64,000 nt of DNA from Cepaea nemoralis (Eukaryota; Mollusca; Gastropoda; Stylommatophora; Helicidae), in contig JACEFZ010018303.1 of assembly GCA_014155875.1 (NCBI GenBank), positions 1,466,501 to 1,530,500 of the forward strand, in the 5' to 3' direction. Shown one piece after another: positions 32,355-43,724 of this stretch; position 1 is the first letter of the stretch, and the number at the start of each line of letters is the position of its first letter. Below the pieces are notes generated by a model. It was not told the DNA's origin. It was given only the letters and a program-made list of their open reading frames with translations, and did not search any database. Position numbers and translations under genes: made by a program.

Positions 32355-32394
32355 ATCTAAGTGGGGTCAAAATTGTAGCCCGTGTCAATGTAAA

Positions 32395-32490
32395 AATCCA
32401 CATCAATGTAGATTCGAACTTATTATGGCCACCAGACCGATAAGTGAGCGTCTTCGTCTGGCCATTACGCTAGCGCGGCTCCCGTTTGTG
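32395..32490 (-). repeat. tRNA-like SINE head, family unassigned
   Basis: Minus strand: GAGCCGCGCTAGCGTAATGG and AAGTTCGAATCTACATTG are spaced like A and B boxes. No cloverleaf was drawn with confidence. Confidence 0.4.
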
Positions 32491-33589
32491 GAACGGTAGT
32501 GGCTTTCTTAATAGGTCGAAAGATTAAAAACTTTAAAAATGTGTAAGTGTGTAAGTGTATATGTGAGTGTGTGTGTCATTCAGATTGTTAGTATTAGTTA
32601 TCAGTAAATTAATTTTTTAAAAGCTGTTTTTTTTCCCCCCAGCTATTAGCATCTCTGTAATGTATGCCATTTTGTTTACAATCGCGCTTTAATTCTCTTC
32701 TCCACATATTTACAACATTGATTGCCTAACGTTTTGTTCGATCCAACAAAAGATTCCCCTCTTATTCATAGAAGCAATACAACGCAAATAATTTCACTCC
32801 AGCGCTCTAAACGTGGGCTTGAACTGGAAACCCTCCCTGGCTACACAGACAGAACTGAAAATACCAACCAATCAAAGAATGCGTTACAAAAGAGCGCGAG
32901 CTATTTGCATTCCCCTTTCCAAATAGGGACATGGCTTGAGTCAGTTGGGAAACTTTCAGCATGGTTCGTTTTTCGCCGCATGTATACTCTTTCCTGGGTG
33001 ATTAGAAGCTTGAGGAGTTAATTTCTAACCTGAAGAAGAGATTTGGTAATGTATTTGACCGTGTTTAAGGCTTTAATTACCAGTTGTGTAGAATCTAGAA
33101 AGCATATTTCCAGCCCGTAGATACCTGAGACTGACACAGATGGCCGCCGAAGTCGTCTGCTGTGTGTTGTAGGCCAGGCCAGTTGTAGTTTCTCCTTCTC
33201 TCGCTGGCGTTGTTCGTTTAACCGCTCGAAACTTGTGGGGTAGTTGTGCTTGAAAGTTGTGCTTCACATTCATCGCTGTTAACGGGGCTTGTTTTACTTG
33301 TTTAAATTAGCTCCAAAGGTTCGGTTTCGTTTGATTTAATCAGATCAGAGGGAGGCATTCTGCGGTAGTAGTACTACCACTTGACATGACCGGGTCCCGT
33401 TTGGGAAAGAAACTTAGACGTAAAAGTTTTCAGCTTTCTTCCAAAAGTTTCTGCAGGCTAAAAATGTGATTTCTGACGGATTCTAATATATAAAAGTTCT
33501 GTTGTACTTCACGGTCGGATTATTTTTTTAACGTGTAGACCTTCGTGTAGGAAATAGTTGTTCAGTGGAATACCTCCAGAGGATTAAAC
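32491..33589 (+). promoter_or_regulatory. Probable 5' region of the kindlin gene
   Basis: Repeat-poor compared with the rest of the window. It has an octamer-like ATTTGCAT (32903-32910), an inverted CCAAT context (ACCAACCAATCAAAG near 32863) and CCAAATAGGG (32919-32928), one base away from an SRF CArG box. An in-frame TAG at 33548-33550 precedes the ATG with none after it, supporting the chosen start. Transcription start and any 5' non-coding exon cannot be placed. Confidence 0.4.
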
Positions 33590-33734
33590 ATGGCCTATGT
33601 AGCAGATGGCGAGATCGTGGACGGTTCTTGGGAACTGAATATTCTGGTCACAGATCTTCAAGTGGAGAAGACTTTACGAGTTATGGGCGATCTGCACATT
33701 GGAGGAGTAATGGTTAAACTTGTGCAAGCACTTG
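33590..33734 (+). CDS. FERMT: Kindlin/fermitin, first coding exon
   Basis: 48 codons plus one base, from an ATG in good context (AAACATGG) to a splice donor. The peptide contains [13 protein letters not shown] (residues 11-23) and [20 protein letters not shown] (28-47), the conserved start of kindlins (vertebrate FERMT1-3, worm UNC-112, fly Fit1/2), where it begins the F0 ubiquitin-like subdomain. Kindlins bind beta-integrin tails and, with talin, activate integrins at adhesions. The exon ends in phase 1, as expected if the next codon is split. The next exon, which should contain a WSDHALWW-type motif, was not found in the window. Confidence 0.9.
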
Positions 33735-33740
33735 GTAAGT
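33735..33740 (+). promoter_or_regulatory. Splice donor of kindlin exon
   Basis: CTTG followed by GTAAGT, matching the consensus donor at exactly the point where kindlin homology stops. Confidence 0.85.
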
Positions 33741-34343
33741 CTCTTTCCATCTTTGTTATTTGTTTGTATGGTAGAACTTATTGTACAAATGTATAGTATA
33801 GAAGTCTGGAGGTCGACCCCCTTGTCATATATCTCACTTGTCGTAGTTCGGCAAATCAAGTTTGACCAGTGTGTGTATGTGATAGTAATTACGCCGAAAT
33901 AAAAAGACAAATTATATTATACTTTTACATCTAATGACAAAAGAGGCCGAATGATGGACCGAATGTGTTGTGAAACCTATTGTTCACAACTACAAGTGTA
34001 TATACATTTTTTAGTCATGTTTCACTTTCACTTCTTACTGCTAAGGAAGTATGTCTAGTATTAATTATCTGTTTGTAAAGGGAGAATCCTTATCTTTAAC
34101 ACATCCTTGCCTCTGTTGCATGTCATCAGACAAAGACTTAAAGAAAGATTTAACTTCCGTGCAAGGAAATTTTCAGAACCAAGTTTGGTCATCATTGTTA
34201 TTGTTATGCCTGCAGTTGTTAAATATAACAACCTTGTGCTGCTCCAATTTCAGTTTCTAAAAATCGCCGAGAAAGTAAACTTATGACCTCATCTCGTAAG
34301 GATGTGATTTACTCATAAAATAAGGAACACATACACGCAGGCG
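33741..34343 (+). other. Start of kindlin intron
   Basis: AT-rich, with no exon recognised. ORFs here show no family match. Confidence 0.6.
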
Positions 34344-34664
34344 CGTGCAAGCACACACACACACACACACATGCACGCGCGTGCAAGCACACACACACGA
34401 ACAACAACAACACAGCACACGTACACAGCTTGTGTTCTTTATTTTCTACATGTGTTCTCATGTGTTTCTTTATTTTGAGTCAATATTGGCACACAATTTT
34501 GTGAACAGACATAATCATAATTTATATTAAGTGTATACTGTATTTAAAAAAATATTGCTAAGCTAGTTATTTAACTGTTGTACATATTTGTGGAATGTGC
34601 AGTTATTTCAAGAGATAGTTCAAACACATAAGTTTAACACATACATTAACTTAATAAACACACT

Positions 34665-34712
<48 letters not shown>
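34344..34712. repeat. Two (CA)n microsatellites
   Basis: CA runs at about 34350-34400 (interrupted) and 34667-34712. Confidence 0.9.
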
Positions 34713-34714
<2 letters not shown>

Positions 34715-35474
34715 ACTTAAAACACACAGGACAGGTGATAGGATACTGTCACAGGTAAAATAATATAGTTACATACTTTCATATATACCAAGCCCAAAGT
34801 TCCCCTGGCACATCTGTTGAACCAATTTACTGTGGCTGGGTGGATGCCAGATCTGTATGCAGACAAAAACAATCCCTCCTCACCAAGGATTTCAACCTGA
34901 TATGTTTACTCGCCAATGCATGCACACTTCAGTGCGCATATATGTATTATATATTCATATATCAATATTCACATAGACATATATTATATACAAGGGTAGA
35001 ACATCCAGGATGCTCAGTCGCCATGGTGCCTGGAGATTTTTACCTGGTGCCTGAAGATTTTTACCTGGTGCCTGAATTTAAACCGTTTTTAGCCTGTATT
35101 TGCAAACATAAAAGTATGCTGGCTCCTGATAAAAATGGGCTGGCTGCTAAATTATGTTTGGTTTTTCTACCTCTGCTTATATATTTGTACCCTCTATCCT
35201 CTGAGTCATTTTAGAAACTTAGCAATTTTGTGTTTATTAAATACTGCTCATTTTAGTCACCCATAATGTAAATCCAGCTGTGCCAATGAACATTTGTCAT
35301 CAAGTGGGAAATTTTGCCAGTTCAGTGAGTCATAATAGCTAGATGTTATACATGATAAGAATCTCCTCAACATATACATTATTTCTTTTCATCGTTCTGT
35401 AACCTTGTCTTGGACCTTCACTGCTACAATGCATATCTTTAGCTAACATCTTACTTGCTATCTTGAACAACATG
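34713..35474. other. Unassigned with a 24-bp triplication
   Basis: 35024-35084 repeats a GGTGCCTGAAGATTTTTACC-type unit about three times. The 124-codon ORF spanning it is not convincing. Confidence 0.4.
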
Positions 35475-35640
35475 CACCCCCGGGAAGGTTAACCCGGTCA
35501 ACAAATGCCCGCAGAAGTCGGATGTGTCGGCCTAACGGCGCAAGAACGCAGCTCTGCTGTAAACAGGCACAACGCAATCACGTCCGAAAAAAAACTCCGG
35601 ATGAACGAAGAAGAAGAAGAAGAAGAACAACATGCATAAG
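35475..35640 (+). repeat. Repeat family E, retroposon 3' tail
   Basis: GGGAAGGTTAACCCGGTCAA, GTGTCGGCCTAACGGCGCAA, CTCCGGATGAACG and a clear (AAG)n tail. Very close to the copy at 46648. Confidence 0.85.
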
Positions 35641-36389
35641 TGTGCCAGAGTCTACCCATTCTTGTATAGTGTATGTCCAGGATGTCTGCTATCAGTTTCT
35701 GTGCTGTCTGCCTGCAACTATATCTAACCTAGTGAGTAGTTTCCATCAAGAAGGAATTGTGAAGGGTAACATAGTCAAAATGAGGATTGATCACATGCCC
35801 ACCGGATCAGTAGACAAGCATGCTAGCCACTACGCTAGCCATCAGTGGTGTGGGGGCAGTCAAGAAAGTTTAACAATCCTGACATACCAGGTTTAAAGTC
35901 AGTCATAGGTGATTCCGAAGCAGATCACCACTTTGCATTGATTTTCATAATGATATGAGCATCAGCATTTCAGAAAACAGTTACAAATTACTCAGTGTAA
36001 AATTATTTAGAAAACCACCCAAACATCCAGAAAATGCTGGGGGGGATTGTGACATCCAGTACAGGACATGTAACTGACTTAAACATAGCCAAACCTGGCG
36101 AGTTTTAAACACTTCACTGCTGAGATAAGTGGTTGTTGGTGGCATGTGAATACATTTATCAATTTCTGAGTAGCAGCATTTGTTTTTGTCTCTTTAGCTA
36201 GGTAAAACAATTTATTGTAATGATATTGTTACTGAGTGACCCAGGTTTCAATTTATAAACAAATGGACTAATTACAGGTCTTTCATGATCATTCACTAAA
36301 TTTTAGATTATTGTGTACCATTACATTTAAAGTAGATAATTTTCTGTTGTGTGTTTTTCGTAGTGTTTCACTTTCTAGGCCTAGAGACA
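35641..36389. other. Unassigned
   Basis: No gene or repeat recognised. A tRNA-like stretch around 35790-35850 (CGCTAGCCATCAG side) is too weak to call. Confidence 0.3.
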
Positions 36390-36616
36390 GCCGGCGCTGT
36401 GGTGCAGGGGTTATGAGCACAATTCACAATCCCGCATACCACTTTCGAGACACAGCTGCCAGCGATTTGAAAGCATACCATCTTGTGTTGGTTTTCATAC
36501 AATGCTATGAGTGCCGGTTGTTCAGAAACAACTAAACGCAAACTTGCCAAGAAATCATAGCCAAAAAATGCTGGGGTTGTCTGCGACATTCTGTAAAGAA
36601 TATGCAATTAACTTAG
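36390..36616 (+). repeat. SINE family A, full length
   Basis: Head GCCGGCGCTGTGGTGCAGGG (A-box-like), CTTTCGAGACACAGCTG B-box region, AACTTGCCAAGAAATCATAG, and end ATTCTGTAAAGAATATGC followed by AATTAACTT. Confidence 0.88.
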
Positions 36617-37149
36617 AGACAGGTATCTTATGGTTTTGTTTATTCTGGCTTCTTAATGACATAGTGGTTAGTGTGCTTACTTGCGTACACAGTGGTTCCA
36701 GGCCCAATCTCCGATAATGACATGACTTTCTTTATTAATACAGCTCTGGGCATCAGTTCAGGATCCTACATTGGGTGCACAATAATTTTCTGGGATGAAA
36801 CATTGACGAGGAAGGGATTGGATAACTCCATCATGTTAAACTAGTATATGTGAAAGCCTGACATTTCTCTCAGATACAGTACTTGCTGCCATGGAATGAC
36901 CGTTATCTGATAATTACACACAGGTACTTTTGATTTGCTAAACCAGAGCAGTATGATGCCTCATGGAGGATTGAACTGAGAACTATTTTGCTGGTGTGCT
37001 ATCATTCTGCCCTTGAGAAGTTTGTCAAAAGTTGGGAGAATAGGGCATTAAAAGGAGAAATACAGTTCTAGATTAAGTTGTATATAATATGGGAGTACAT
37101 TGCACATATCCTAATCACAGGGTATTCTAAAAGGGAGTGTACCAGAGGA
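36617..37149. other. Unassigned
   Basis: Nothing recognised before the minisatellite. Confidence 0.3.
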
Positions 37150-39598
37150 AGGCAGTGTTGTACTTATGGGTGGACAGTATAAAGAGATGGACTGGAAGAT
37201 GGCTGTATTAGAGTACCTGAAGATACCAGTGGACAGTATAGTGATGGACTGGAAGATGGCTGTATTAGAGTACCTGCAGATACCAGTGGACAGTATAGAG
37301 ATGGACTGGAAGAAGGCTGTATTAGTACCTGAAGATACCAGTGGATAGTATAGAGATGGACTGGAAGAGGGCTGTATTAGAGTACCTGAAGATACCAGTG
37401 GACAGTATAGAGATGGACTGGAAGAAGGCTGTATTAAAGTACCTGAAGATACCAGTGGGCAGTATAAAGAGATGGACTGGAAGATGGCTGTATTAGAGTA
37501 CCTGAAGATACCAGTGGACAGTATATAGATGGACTGGAAGAGGGCTGTATTAGAGTACCTGAAGATACCAGTGGACAGTATAGAGATGGACTGGAAGAAG
37601 GCTGTATTAGAGTACCTGAAGATACCAGTGGACAGTATAAAGAGATGGACTGGAAGAAGGCTGTATTAGAGTACCTGAAGATACCAGTGGACAGTATAAA
37701 GAGATGGACTGGAAGAGGGCTGTATTATAGTACCTGAAGATACCAGTGGACATTATAAAGAGATGGACTGGAAGAGGGCTGTATTAGAGTACCTGAAGAT
37801 ACCAGTGGACAGTACAAAGAGATGGACTGGAAGATGGCTGTATTAGAGTACCTGAAGATACCAGTGGACAGTATAGTGATGGACTGGAAGATGGCTGTAT
37901 TAGAGTACCTGCAGATACCAGTGGACAGTATAGAGATGGACTGGAAGAAGGCTGTATTAATACCTGAAGATACCAGTGGACAGTATAGAGATGGACTGGA
38001 AGAGGGCTGTATTAGAGTACCTGAAGATACCAGTGGACAGTATAGAGATGGACTGGAAGAAGGCTGTATTAGAGTACCTGAAGATACCACTGGGCAGTAT
38101 AAAGAGATGGACTGGAAGATGGCTGTATTAGAGTACCTGAAGATACCAGTGGACAGTATAGAGATGGACTGGAAGAGGGCTGTATTAGAGTACCTGAAGA
38201 TACCAGTGGACAGTATAGAGATGGACTGGAAGAAGGCTGCATTAGAGTATGTGAAGATACCAGTGGACAGTATAAAGAGATGGACTGGAAGAAGGCTGTA
38301 TTAGAGTACCTGAAGATACCAGTGGACAGTACAAAGAGATGGACTGGAAGATGGCTGTATTAGAGTACCTGAAGATACCAGTGGACAGTATAGTGATGGA
38401 CTGGAAGATGGCTGTATTAGAGTACCTGCAGATACCAGTGGACAGTATAGAGATGGACTGGAAGAAGGCTGTATTAATACCTGAAGATACCAGTGGACAG
38501 TATAGAGATGGACTGGAAGAGGGCTGTATTAGAGTACCTGAAGATACCAGTGGACAGTATAGAGATGGACTGGAAGAAGGCTGTATTAGAGTACCTGAAG
38601 ATACCACTGGGCAGTATAAAGAGATGGACTGGAAGATGGCTGTATTAGAGTACCTGAAGATACCAGTGGACAGTATAGAGATGGACTGGAAGAGGGCTGT
38701 ATTAGAGTACCTGAAGATACCAGTGGACAGTATAGAGATGGACTGGAAGAAGGCTGCATTAGAGTATGTGAAGATACCAGTGGACAGTATAAAGAGATGG
38801 ACTGGAAGAAGGCTGCATTAGAGTACCTGAAGATACCAGTGGACAGTATAAAGAGATGGACTGGAAGAGGGCTGTATTAGAGTACCTGAAGATACCAGTG
38901 GACAGTATAGAGATGGACTGGAAGAAGGCTGTATTAGAGTACCTGAAGATACCAGTGGACAGTATAAAGAGATGGACTGGAAGATGGCTGTATTAGAGTA
39001 CCTGAAGATACCTGTGGAAAGTATAGAGATGGACTGGAAGAGGGCTGTATTAGAGTACCTGAAGATACCAGTGGACAGTATAGAGATGGACTGGAAGAAG
39101 GCTGTATTAGAGTATGTGAAGATACCAGTGGACAGTATAAAGAGATGGACTGGAAGAAGGCTGTATTAGAGTACCTGAAGATACCAGTGGACAGTATAAA
39201 GAGATGGACTGGAAGAGGGCTGTATTAGAGTACCTGAAGATACCAGTGGACAGTATAGAGATGGACTGGAAGAGGGCTGTATTAGAGTACCTGAAGATAC
39301 CAGTGGACAGTATAAAGAGATGGACTGGAAGATGGCTGTATTAGAGTACCTGAAGATACCAGTGGACAGTATAGTGATGGACTGGAAGATGGCTGTATTA
39401 GAGTACCTGAAGATACCAGTGGATAGTATAAAGAGATGGACTGGAAGAAGGCTGTATTAGAGTACCTGAAGATACCAGTGGACAGTATAAAGAGATGGAC
39501 TGGAAGAGGGCTGTATTAGAGTACCTGAAGATACCAGTGGACAGTATAGAGATGGACTGGAAGAGGGCTGTATTAGAGTACCTGAAGATACCAGACAG
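37150..39598 (+). repeat. 2.4-kb minisatellite of 57/59-bp units with 517-bp higher-order repeat
   Basis: The unit is ATGGACTGGAAGAAGGCTGT, ATTAGAGTACCTGAAGATAC, then CAGTGGACAGTATAGAG (57 bp). Units with TATAAAGAG are 59 bp. Variants (GATGG, GAGGG or GAAGG after GGAA; a short CTGTATTAATACC form; GTACAAAG) recur in the same order at 37810-38326 and 38327-38843, giving two nearly identical 517-bp blocks of nine units. Frames of 19 codons per 57-bp unit stay open only between 59-bp units, so the ORFs are by-products. Confidence 0.97.
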
Positions 39599-39837
39599 CA
39601 GGTAGCTAGAGGATCATCACATCTGATCTTCAAGAGGTGGCACTGGATGATGATGGTGATTATAAGTACAATGTTGATAACTCCTCTAAACTCACATACT
39701 GATGTTTTATCGGAACAGCTGGTTGACGTCCCATGTTTGGTTTGCCAGTGAGATACTCTTCCTGGCTTCAGATCTGTCAAGACTGCATTTGTGCCAGATA
39801 TACGAAAACACAAGAGTCCTATTTTCCTGTACACACA
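39599..39837. other. Unassigned
   Basis: Right flank of the minisatellite, nothing recognised. Confidence 0.3.
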
Positions 39838-40110
39838 AGATGAGAAACATCTAATAGCGGTGGAAATGTGGTTTTAAGGAAAATGCAAAGAATTCTGTAG
39901 ACCGACAGAAAAATAATTGAGCAGGTCTTACAAGAAACACATGAAAACCGTAAATTGATTAGATAAATTAGATTTAGACCATTACAGTATTGCAGTCATG
40001 TTATAAGGAGGAATACACCAGAAAAGTAGTGACAATAAATGGAAGATAAGTAACTGCAAGACCCATCAAAAGCTAGAAACAACCATACTTTAATGGTGTG
40101 GTAATGTGTG
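39838..40110 (+). pseudogene. RTE-like LINE fragment, decayed
   Basis: Plus strand: GAGAAACATCTAATAGCGGT and GTCTTACAAGAAACACATGA align with the C-terminal region at 41830-41950, with stops and a frame break. It loses similarity after about 40050. Confidence 0.75.
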
Positions 40111-40592
40111 GAGAACAACAATATTGTTAAAGCACTATACTTACTGGATTACTACACTGCAGAAGGAATCAAAACAATGTCTTGGACAGTTAATATACAG
40201 AAATGGACAGGATAAACCCTGCCGGAAACTGAAATGCTGGCAAAGGTTAAATTTAGGTAGAAGCATGTCATCAAAAACAACTTACAGAGTGAAGCAGTGG
40301 ATGATACTTCAGCAACATGCTGGGCTATGGAAAAAGACATGGCAAGACTTATATGCCAGCGCACTGTGAACATCCATTATGCTGACAGCAAGCAAACAAG
40401 TGGTGACTTCATTACAGTCTTAGTTCAACAAAAAGTAATGTCAATGACAATGGTGTGACAGATGGGTTATGCGGAGATGTTTTTGAGTAGAATTATGAGA
40501 ATATCTAGGACAGAGAAGAAAGCTCCGTGTTTTTGGACAGATGCATATGTTGATAAATCACTCTTCAAAACCATCAGGCAAGACAGAGAAAG
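40111..40592. other. Unassigned
   Basis: Short ORFs without familiar motifs. Confidence 0.3.
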
Positions 40593-40600
40593 GTCTAGTG

Positions 40601-40850
40601 CAGGGGTGGCCAACCTTTTCAGCAGGCGGGCCAAATTTCAGAAATAATATTTTCTGCTGGGCCACGCACCTAATTTTTTTTGGGGTTAATTAAAGTAAAC
40701 AAGCAAGCGTGCTACAGCCTCGACCACATCATCGCTTCCTACTCCGCGGGCCGCAATATGACGTCTGGCGGGCCGCATGCGGCCCGCGGGCCGCAATATG
40801 ACGTCTGGCGGGCCGCATGCGGCCCGCGGGCCTCGTGTTGGCCACCCCTG
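40601..40850 (+). mobile_element. Small hAT MITE with perfect 8-bp TSD
   Basis: 250 bp with 14-bp terminal inverted repeats CAGGGGTGGCCAAC and the exact target duplication GTCTAGTG (40593-40600, 40851-40858). The GC-rich core CGGGCCGCAATATGACGTCT with GGCGGGCCGCATGCGGCCCG is present twice in tandem (about 40 bp each). Non-coding. Confidence 0.94.
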
Positions 40851-41126
40851 GTCTAGTGCATAGAAAAACGTGGAATGGAAATATGTCTCGTGCTGAACAA
40901 TTCTAAACAAGCGAAGCAAAGGAAGACAGAGAAGGACGTATGTTTGACTGCTGAACTAGGGTAGTGTATGTGTGTGGAATGTTTACTTAGTATCTGTTTG
41001 AATCTGGTGGGCTTTGATAAAAGTGATCAATACAAAATGAAAACAGTTAGATATGCATGACTCCTGCGACAAAGTGAGAGATAATGAACACAGACACTGT
41101 GCACTTATGGTCGTCACTGGGAAGAA

Positions 41127-41574
41127 GGAAATCAATCAATCATGTGCCATGCCGGAAAGCGTGGGCGGTCATGACTCGCCATTTCACTCGATCACCAGAG
41201 TCGTGGATCAGCTCAGTGTTCTTGTCTCGTCCATGCCACGTGGCCAAGCCATCCAGGTATTTTCCTCTCAGTCTTCCTCTTGGTCTGTTCCTCTCGATCT
41301 TGCCAGTTGTCAATAAGTTCTCCAATCCATTTCTTCTCATAACATGTCCAAAAAATTTTGACTGTCTTCGTCTAATTTCTCTAATCAGTCTACAATTTTC
41401 ATTTGTCTCCTGTAGTACTTGGTCATTGGTTTTTCTATCTGTCCATGGTACTCTTTGCATTTTCCTCAGAAACCACATTTCTGTAGCCATCAAATATTTT
41501 TCAGCTTGACTGCACATTGTCCAAGTTTCACATCCATACAAAAGAACAGGCTCTATGTACCCCCTCAACACCAC
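41127..41574 (-). pseudogene. RTE-like LINE C-terminal fragment, minus copy
   Basis: Minus-strand frame of 144 codons: YIEPVLLYGCETWTM, FLRKMQRVPWTDRK, IRRRQSKFFGHVMRRNGLEN and a LIHDSGDRVKW ending. This is the domain that follows the RT palm in RTE-like LINE proteins, reaching the natural C-terminus (HGT stop). The tail is an ATTG-type repeat, as in RTE elements with almost no 3' UTR. It is truncated at its 5' end, where it abuts the next copy. Confidence 0.88.
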
Positions 41575-41577
41575 AAT

Positions 41578-42212
41578 GTAATATACGAGTAAATGGGCAT
41601 ATTCTTCAACAAGTGAATCGGTACATTTATCTCGGAACAGTCATAACATCTGATGGGAGATGCCTTGAAGTATTTAGAACAAGAATTGCCATTGCGAAGG
41701 TAGGCTTTTGCAAGATGAAAAACATACTGACCAATAAAAACATATCAGTTGAAATGAGAAAAAGTGTGTTGAAGTGCTACATAGAACTTGTACTTTTGTA
41801 TGGATTTGAAGCGTGGACAATGAGCAGACAAGCTGAAAAACATCTGATGGCTGTGGAAATGTGGTTTCTGAAGAGAATGCAAAGAATACCATGGACAGAC
41901 AGAAAAACAAATGAGCAAGTCCTTCAAGAAACAAACGAAGATCGTAAACTGATTAGAGACATTAGATGTAGACAGTCAAATTTTTTTGGGCATGTTAGGA
42001 GAAGAAATGAATTAGAGAACTTGGTGACAGCTGGCAAGATCGAAGGGAAGAGATCAAGGGGAAGACCGAGTAGTAAATATCTGGATGTCTTGGCCACGTG
42101 GTGTGGTCGAGACAGAAACACAGAGCTGATTCACGACTCTGGTGATCGAGTGAGATGGCAAAACATGACCGCCCACGCTTGTCGGCATGGCACATGATAG
42201 ATTGATGGATGG
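41578..42212 (+). pseudogene. RTE-like LINE C-terminal fragment, plus copy
   Basis: Continuous frame covering VNGHILQQVNRYIYLGTVIT, LLYGFEAWTM, MQRIPWTDRKTNEQVLQETN and the HACRHGT end, then a GATG repeat tail. It extends ~190 bp further 5' than the neighbouring minus copy. The RT catalytic core is absent, so it is a 5'-truncated insertion. Confidence 0.9.
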
Positions 42213-42361
42213 ATGGACCGTTAACACCTTACAACGAACACAAATGCAGCAAACACAAATAACCGTAACAATAACAACGATACTGATAACATAACAATTA
42301 GATAAAAGTAAGTTACATCACAACATAATGGAAACGTTTCAATCTTAGTGATCTTCATCAA

Positions 42362-42560
42362 GAACACTACATATAGTTGAGTTGAGTCAAGAACCGACAT
42401 CACTGCACTCAGGACATTCCCATACGTGCTCAGTCCCCTCGTTCAACAGCCAGCGAAGAGTCATACTACTAATCGTTCCCACCGCTATCTGATTAAATTC
42501 TCCTGATCTTCCCTCTCAGTTTTGAGATTCTTCCTGCCGAGCTCCCGCAATCTCATACAA
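42362..42560 (-). repeat. Repeat family F (LINE-like 3' end)
   Basis: Minus strand encodes a LRWLLNEGTEHVWECPECSD-like stretch, matching 51671-51965 on the plus strand, and ends in an AACTC-type pentanucleotide tail. The family is unidentified. Confidence 0.65.
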
Positions 42561-42654
42561 ATAGATTTAAAGGTGGAAAATGCATTTAGAAAATTGTATT
42601 AAAAATTAAAACGTAAACAGAAAACAAGTATTGGTATCAAACGTTGTTTGGCTA

Positions 42655-42880
42655 TTGCGCATGCTCCACCTCTAGCCACCTGCCTCGCGCTGCCAAGGTC
42701 GGGGGTTCATTTTCCCCACTCCGTCGTTTGGTTTGCGGGTAACATTTTTTTCAGGGACACCTGGAGGTAGGGGCTGGAGCTGTGGAAGTTCGTGCTCCGT
42801 GCGGCTTTGTCGGCAGACCGTCCTGCAGAAAGACAATCCATACTCTAATGGGATAGAACCTGGTGCAATGAAGTCGAACC
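42655..42880 (+). repeat. SINE family D, diverged
   Basis: Contains GGAAGTTCGTGCTCCGTGCG, GACAATCCATACTC and the end GAACCTGGTGCAATGAAGTC. The tRNA-like head is diverged. Confidence 0.65.
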
Positions 42881-42976
42881 TTAAACTCCTGTATCTTTAT
42901 GTTCTCAAATCAACTGAGAGGTCACTCGCTGTTATCCACGTGTGAATATTTTCTGATAATTTCAGCCATGCTATTA

Positions 42977-43222
42977 TCGTGTCGGCGCTGTGGCGAAGTG
43001 TTATAAACGCATTTCGCAATCCTGCATACCGCTTTTGATACACAGCTGCGTGCGATTTTGAAGCAGACTCATTGGCGCTGGTGTTCATTCAATGGTATGA
43101 GTGCCGGGAGTGAGTGCAAACTACTGAACGTAAATATGCCAAGAAATCACAAACAGCTCCACAAAAAAAAAAATGACTAGGGTTGACTCCGACATCCTGT
43201 ACAGGATATACAACTAACTTGT
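42977..43222 (+). repeat. SINE family A, full length
   Basis: Head GTCGGCGCTGTGGCGAAGTG, CAATCCTGCATACCGC, CAAACTACTGAACGTAAATA, end ACATCCTGTACAGGATATAC and AACTAACTT. Confidence 0.88.
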
Positions 43223-43724
43223 ATTATCGTCAGACAACAGGACGTGTTTGAATGCAAGCAGTGTTGATGTTGATTCAAGCGAAGACCACATTGTCAGCTT
43301 CTTTGCGGTAGTTGTGTGTACACTGTGAATAGTTCTGACAATGTGGGGTCTATTGTTGCGAGTGCGAGCAGATTAGAATAGAGTTAAGCCGTGATAGGAC
43401 AATTAGTAACACACTGAGTCATTAGTAGGCCACGGTTTTTATAAAAGGCCGATGTGTGGTGTACATTTAAAGTACATGTGTGCCGTATCGCAAGGAGCTT
43501 TTCTTAGTAGTGGCTCATTAATAGAAGGCTTATCAATTAAAAGTCTTTCAGTTTTTCAAGGCTGGTCTGGTTCATAACCAGCAGCAGTGAGACAGCCGAA
43601 AGGAAGTCAGGCGTAGGCTGGAAATGGCAATGTAAGAGGTTAAAGTACATGACGAACCTATGGCACAACACTAGCAATGTGGGAGCTTAGACTACATTAC
43701 GAACCTATGGTGTGCTGATTCCGG
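43223..43724. other. Unassigned
   Basis: No gene or repeat recognised. A near-repeated GACGAACCTATGG / TACGAACCTATGG occurs at about 43652 and 43695. Confidence 0.3.

Noticed and set aside
34840..35214. Second kindlin exon
   Set aside because: No WSDHALWW-like motif and no convincing acceptor; the frame contains a small tandem repeat.
37166..39169. Repetitive ORFs of up to 160 codons as a repeat protein gene
   Set aside because: They are the minisatellite read in frame; 59-bp units and short variants break the frame, both strands are open, and there is no start context or splice structure.
41127..42212. Twin-primed LINE insertion
   Set aside because: Both arms contain the LINE 3' end and a tail; twin priming gives only one 3' end.
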